In this document: piece after piece, positions 60,101 through 64,000 of the stretch
Layout of the letters: the number at the start of each line of letters is the position of its first letter
Position numbering within the stretch: position 1 is the stretch's first letter
Origin: Apostichopus japonicus
Taxonomy: Eukaryota; Echinodermata; Holothuroidea; Aspidochirotida; Stichopodidae
DNA: 64,000 bases
Direction: 5' to 3'
NCBI RefSeq assembly: GCF_037975245.1
Contig: NC_092577.1
Location: 1,114,001-1,178,000 of the forward strand
Program-made: the position numbers and the translations under genes
Notes under the pieces: model-generated
What the model was told of the DNA's origin: nothing
Databases searched by the model: none
Seen by the model: the letters and a program-made list of their open reading frames with translations, nothing else

Positions 60101-61592
60101 GGAAAGTCATGACCCGTACACTGAGTTAAAGATTTCAGCGTCAGTAAGATTGCATCAAGTCTCCGAAATAGTAAATGCTGGCTTGCGATTCTTCTCGTAG
60201 TCATTGAAGACAGGATTGGTATATGTTACCGTGCTATACAAAGTCTTTGGAGATCTGTAAACAGGATAGATCACGCGCATTTGAACCCTTTGTTTGGACC
60301 TAGAGTTCATATAAGAGAACTCTATTTGGACCGATAGGACAGCGCCCTCTTTATAAACGTTTAAGATCCCCATTAATAGTCAGATTGATACAAGAAGGAA
60401 AATAACGCTTTGTTAAGTAGAGCTGTTGTACGTAATTCATAGCAGTCCAAAGTGACACCAAAGTTGATTCAATGCGTAATATCTGAGCTCCAGGTACAGT
60501 AAGAACGTTAAAGGGTTTTCTTTCTAGCCAATGTTCACCAACTCAAACAGATTCATATGAAGCGTTGGATGTAACGGTTTACGGGATATATCTACTGTTT
60601 TGTCAGTATTGATACTAAAATGAAATATGGAATCCCCAACTCCCCCACCCCCGCCCCACCCCACCACCATTATACCACTACAACCAAGGGTTTGAGTGGG
60701 AGTAATGTGACATTGTAATCACAGTGATCGCTTGACTGAGATATCACATTAAATGAGCATGAGATGTTTGGTCGAATAATTTATTCATTCTTAGTTCGGT
60801 ACAAGAGGTAACTATGTAACAGACTAGTGTGGTATTGAGTCCACACTCGTAATGGTACCGTACTACATTGTTTTTTGTAGTCGTTATCGTACTCAGCAAA
60901 TTCATAAAATCATATACTCCTACGCATTGACTTTGTGCTCCTACGCATTGACTTTGTACTCCTACGCATTGACTTTGTACTCCTACGCATTGACTCTGTA
61001 CTCCTACGCTTTGACTTTGTACTCCTACGCATTTACTTTGTACTCCTACGCATTTACTTTGTACTCCTACGCTTTGACTTGTATTCTTACGCATTTACTT
61101 TGTACTCCTAAGCATTGACTATGTACTCCTACGTGTTGACTATGTACTCCTACGCTTTGACTTTGTACTCCTACGCATTTACTTTGTACTCCTACGCATT
61201 TACTTTGTACTCCTACGCATTTACTTTGTACTCCTACGCTTTGACTTGTATTCTTACGCATATATTGTCTTCGTACTGGCACCACACATTTGCTATGAGT
61301 CTCCGTATTATGTGTTATAAGAGCGTCTTTCTTGTTTACTTTACTAACTATAGGTCGGAGAGGATTGGGCCATCACTCCAACAATAAGTTCAGTACATTC
61401 GACATGGATAATGATGAATACAATCAACACCAGGCTGTTACTCACCATGGTGCCTGGTGGTACGGGAAGTACTTTCTATCTAACCTCAATGGTCCTTATT
61501 ATCCACTAGAAGACCCTGAGGCAAGAATACTCTGGTATGGCGTAGGTAAAAGCATCAGTTACACAGAGATGAAGATTAAACCCAGCCTCTGA
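54043..61592 (+). CDS. Secreted fibrinogen-related (FReD) protein with EGF-like module
   Basis: Five exons: 54043-54115, 55657-55916, 56646-56927, 58781-59045 and 61354-61592. All junctions are GT-AG and phases agree, giving about 372 residues. Order: signal peptide (1-20), Thr/Ser/Glu-rich stalk with 7-residue repeats of type STTETSG (about 40-85), EGF-like Cys cluster ending GFQGNGETC, then the FReD from NCQDYFKL to the stop. FReD hallmarks: [49 protein letters not shown] (calcium loop) and NLNGPY. The Cys pair that normally brackets G-x-W-W-Y in the C-terminal third is replaced by Gln and Tyr. Such proteins are secreted lectins or adhesion factors (ficolin, FReP and tenascin-like), often in invertebrate immunity. 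The ligand is unknown. AATAAA at 61992 is a likely poly(A) signal. Confidence 0.9.
55657..55916 (+). CDS. FReD gene exon 2 (Ser/Thr-rich stalk)
   Basis: Acceptor CCCCTTCAAG, donor TTG|GTGAGA. A 21-bp repeat encodes about six STTETSG-type heptads, likely O-glycosylated, then [20 protein letters not shown]. Confidence 0.85.
55985..56580 (+). repeat. G-rich GGGTTGGGTAGGG-type repeat in FReD intron 2
   Basis: About 600 bp of degenerate GGGTTGGGTAGGGATTGGGT units with many runs of three or four G on the sense strand, able to form G-quadruplexes in DNA or pre-mRNA. It resembles telomeric repeats in composition but not in strict unit. Confidence 0.92.
56646..56927 (+). CDS. FReD gene exon 3 (EGF-like and FReD start)
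   Basis: Acceptor TTATTTAG, donor ACG|GTAAGT, phase 0 at both ends. Encodes [14 protein letters not shown], a CCSNASC...[18 protein letters not shown]-like cluster and [16 protein letters not shown] to GGGWT. Several N-x-S/T sites are present. Confidence 0.9.
56985..58580 (+). repeat. 16-bp satellite in FReD intron 3
   Basis: About 100 units of the type AGATGGTAACTCGTAT. Variant CATACATATGG marks a higher-order block: it lies at 57525, 57701, 57877, 58117 and 58325, spacings of 176, 176, 240 and 208 bp, all multiples of 16. Each unit contains GGTAAC, a donor-like hexamer. Confidence 0.96.
58781..59045 (+). CDS. FReD gene exon 4 (FReD core)
   Basis: Acceptor AATCTACCAG, donor ACAG|GTTTGT. 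Encodes [35 protein letters not shown] and [17 protein letters not shown], the A- and B-domain region of the fibrinogen fold. Confidence 0.92.
59046..60919 (+). other. FReD intron 4, unique part
   Basis: No further exon was found. Short frames on both strands near 59.5-60.4 kb have no recognised domain. Confidence 0.4.
60920..61265. repeat. 21-bp minisatellite in FReD intron 4
   Basis: About 16 units of TACTCCTACGCATTGACTTTG type with ATTGACT/TTTACTT/TTTGACT variants. Both strands stay open because 21 is a multiple of three. The repeat proteins are artefacts. Confidence 0.95.
61354..61592 (+). CDS. FReD gene exon 5 (C-terminal subdomain)
   Basis: Acceptor TAACTATAG. Encodes [38 protein letters not shown] and [13 protein letters not shown], then TGA. 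The calcium-loop acids are kept but both Cys of the P-domain disulfide are absent (Gln and Tyr instead). Confidence 0.92.
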
Positions 61593-61991
61593 TCCATATA
61601 TCTCTGAATCTGTCAATAAGTTTCCGACCATTTTGAAGTACGAGTGTGACCAAATCACCATATATAAATCTCCTAAAATATTACAGAATGTTAACAACAA
61701 CAAAAATAATAATAATAACAACGGATTCTATAATTGCAGAAAGATAATATATCGGTGTTTGCATGTCGCTTAGTTCAACCTCGGACTTCAAACTTAATAA
61801 GTACATTACTGTACATCGGATGTTGTGCCTCTATATCGTCATAGCCTCAATGATCAACTGTCGTATGTGCCAAAGTTTAGGATGATATTTGCAGCTTCAT
61901 GAAAGGCTTATTTGTTAACATTGTTTCTTATTGTTCATCGTTGTTTTTGATCAATGTTATAATTTATTTTAGAAAACTTCTTTTAGCTCTA

Positions 61992-61997
61992 AATAAA
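61992..61997 (+). terminator. Polyadenylation signal of the FReD gene
   Basis: AATAAA about 400 bp after the stop, preceded by AT-rich 3' UTR and followed by TTATGTAAGTTTATGTTT and T-rich sequence. Confidence 0.55.
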
Positions 61998-62049
61998 CTT
62001 ATGTAAGTTTATGTTTATTTTTAATTTGTAATAAGTTGTTGTTGTATAT

Positions 62050-64000
62050 ATTATTGTTGAGCCCCTGACACCTCCTCGGCTGGTATATTGAGAATATCAT
62101 AAAACACAAGAAGGACGAGCGCCATCTATTCTATGTACGGCTATTGTAACCAAACAGTTGTTCGTTTTACATACTGATATACTGATATAGGGTTGTGTTC
62201 ATTGATATTGCTGCTTCAAAATCAAGCACTTTTGTTCAACTTAGTGGCGGGGAGATACCAATGATGAGAGGAACGTAAAAACATAACAAACCGATATTGC
62301 TCAAGGTAATATTACAAAGGGATTTTATTTTTAAAAAAGAAAAGAAAATGTACTATGCGTTTGCGCTAGTCCAACTATTTATGGAATTCAAAAAATATAG
62401 TCTAAAGTTTACCAAACCAACACAAAATCCATCGCCATAAAAGTTGAAGTTTTTTTTTACAACTATTACGCGATCTCGACTCTTCAATAGCCTAGTAGTA
62501 CATCTCTGTGGGGTGGGGATGGCGGGTTGGAGGGAGTAATCTGGTAACAATATCATCAAATATTTCTTTCTTTGCCTCCGCCTTCATTGGATACATATCA
62601 CCCCTCTCCTCTCCCGGTTCTAATGACTCCAATCCTTATAAACATCAATTCAACAAAGTTAAGCTAATATGACTAAATAGAGGCGGCACCATTTCAGATG
62701 CAGTTGCTAGTATTACTCACGTGTATTTGTTAACACCCAATCCCTTTGCGGTGGTACATACTATATAAGCTATACATCAATAGTATTATTGATCGTAAAC
62801 GTGTGAGAATAACGGCTGATTAAATGTATATATGGCGTTCATCGACCTCACACATCGTTCAAATCTGTATACTAACTTTACATATATTTCTTGATGGTTA
62901 TACATGAAGTTGATTTGAAAAATATCAACAGTGGACCAAAATATGCTAGAATTTCAAATTATGGTCACTCATGTTCCAACTTCAACAAACATTTTAATGC
63001 CACCCTGATACGACTTTTCATACATCCTATTGTCTAATTTAAATCATCTCATTGTCTGAGAAAATGTTCGGTGGGTGAGAACCTCCTTGAAAGTTCCCTT
63101 GAACATTCTTTAGCAAGTTCTAGCCTATCAAAACTGGGAGCTCTATTGATTACATTTGTCTACTATATTTGGTGGCCTTTTTATATATACTAACAATTAT
63201 ACATGCATCAGGATGTCACTTGCCACATTCCTCAACCAAACTAGTTCAGTGTTTCGAATGAAGGTAATTCCCACACACCATAGAAAAATTTCACCAATTA
63301 AAGAACAGTCACAAAGCAATAGTTCTATCGCATTTTTCTTACACGTATACCAAGAAGGCTATAGAACTATGTAAGCCTATACTTATGTAGTTAAGCTTTA
63401 TATGGTCAAGTGTTGATAATTCAGATGAAAGGGAAGAGATTTTCATGATTTATTGGTTATGCTGAAATGGTTTTTAAAACGTTCAACATATGCAGTCAGT
63501 GCCTGTATAAATATGCGCGTTGAGAGACGTTGCCATGACAACGACATCACGAGGCTGCTTTAAATCGGTCGTTGGGGCAACTGAGTCACGTGACCAAAAA
63601 CAGTTGACGTAACACCTTATGAGTGGTTGCTGTGTTTGTAGGGCAAATATCTAGTTCCATTGTCTTTGACCTACAAAAAATATGTTTCTATCGATTGACC
63701 TTGGGCGTCCTCTAATTTAACAATAAAACAAAGACAAGAGAGAAAGACAAAAGATTAAGTCGGCAACATCAAAGTTAATCTTTATCATTTGTATCAAAAG
63801 TAAAATGACCGGTATGTGCCTGTGGCTAACATCAGCTGTATATACATACAGTTTGATACATTTTAAAGAGTAACCATTCTTCATACACCATAAAATGAAA
63901 AAGAAAAACCATATATTTTTCTGATTTTTCCCATGCCCTTCCCCTTCACCTCCCTTCCCCTCCCCTCCCTTCCCTTCCCCTCCCCTCCCCTACCCTTTCC
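62050..64000. other. Gene-free 3' flank
   Basis: No supported gene. A polypyrimidine CCCTTCCCCT-type tract starts at about 63930 and runs to the window end. Confidence 0.45.

Noticed and set aside
60744-61387. Tyr-Ala-Leu-Thr and Gly-Val-Gln-Ser repeat proteins
   Set aside because: Products of the 21-bp intronic minisatellite, open in both directions.

Overview
The window is animal nuclear DNA, not prokaryotic. Genes are split by introns with GT-AG junctions that agree in phase, the DNA is AT-rich with very long microsatellites, and remnants of many transposon classes are present (Penelope-like, L1/Tx1-like and CR1-like LINEs, tRNA-derived SINEs, hAT, P and TTAA-type DNA elements). A secreted fibrinogen-domain lectin with an EGF-like module, AGGCCTA-rich intergenic DNA and the transposon mix suggest a marine deuterostome, most likely an echinoderm and possibly a sea cucumber. 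That is inference; no species marker was seen.

Only two host genes can be supported. The first, on the minus strand (39527 to 33351), is the 3' three quarters of a monocarboxylate-transporter-like (SLC16/MFS) gene in three exons. Its 5' exon with TM1 was not found. The second, on the plus strand (54043 to 61592), is a complete five-exon gene for a secreted protein of about 372 residues: signal peptide, Ser/Thr-rich repeat stalk, EGF-like module, fibrinogen-related domain (FReD). Its signal-peptide exon occurs three times (46346, 49055, 54043). All three copies are open and end in the same phase, so each could splice to exon 2.

Region by region: 1-11.7 kb is gene-poor, with a 1.1 kb GATA tract, a ~45-bp minisatellite and a 248-bp higher-order repeat. 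10.8-16.9 kb holds a CRE-like (TGACGTCA) cluster, a THAP-type first exon, and a P-superfamily transposon with long terminal inverted repeats and a perfect 8-bp target duplication. 19.8-20.0 kb holds a chimeric U2 snRNA-like sequence. 21.2-21.9 kb is a six-copy 118-bp satellite. 26.8-31.3 kb is a minus-strand L1/Tx1-like LINE broken by a TTAA MITE and by a hAT element that itself contains a related hAT. 31.3-43.1 kb carries the transporter gene between two inverted ~1.9 kb repeats. 44.6-46.0 kb is a 5'-truncated Penelope-like element (RT plus GIY-YIG) followed 100 bp later by a decayed hammerhead-ribozyme fold. 46.2-54.1 kb is the triplicated first-exon unit, loaded with hAT insertions. It also holds two SINE-like units that join a tRNA-type pol III promoter to a complete hammerhead ribozyme core (53.1-53.7 kb). 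54-61.6 kb is the FReD gene, whose introns carry a G-rich repeat, a 1.6 kb 16-bp satellite and a 21-bp minisatellite. 61.6-64 kb has no recognisable gene beyond the 3' UTR.

The most unusual content is the self-cleaving RNA material (two intact hammerhead cores in tRNA-headed repeats, one decayed hammerhead tied to the Penelope element), the triplicated interchangeable first exon, and the U2-headed chimera.
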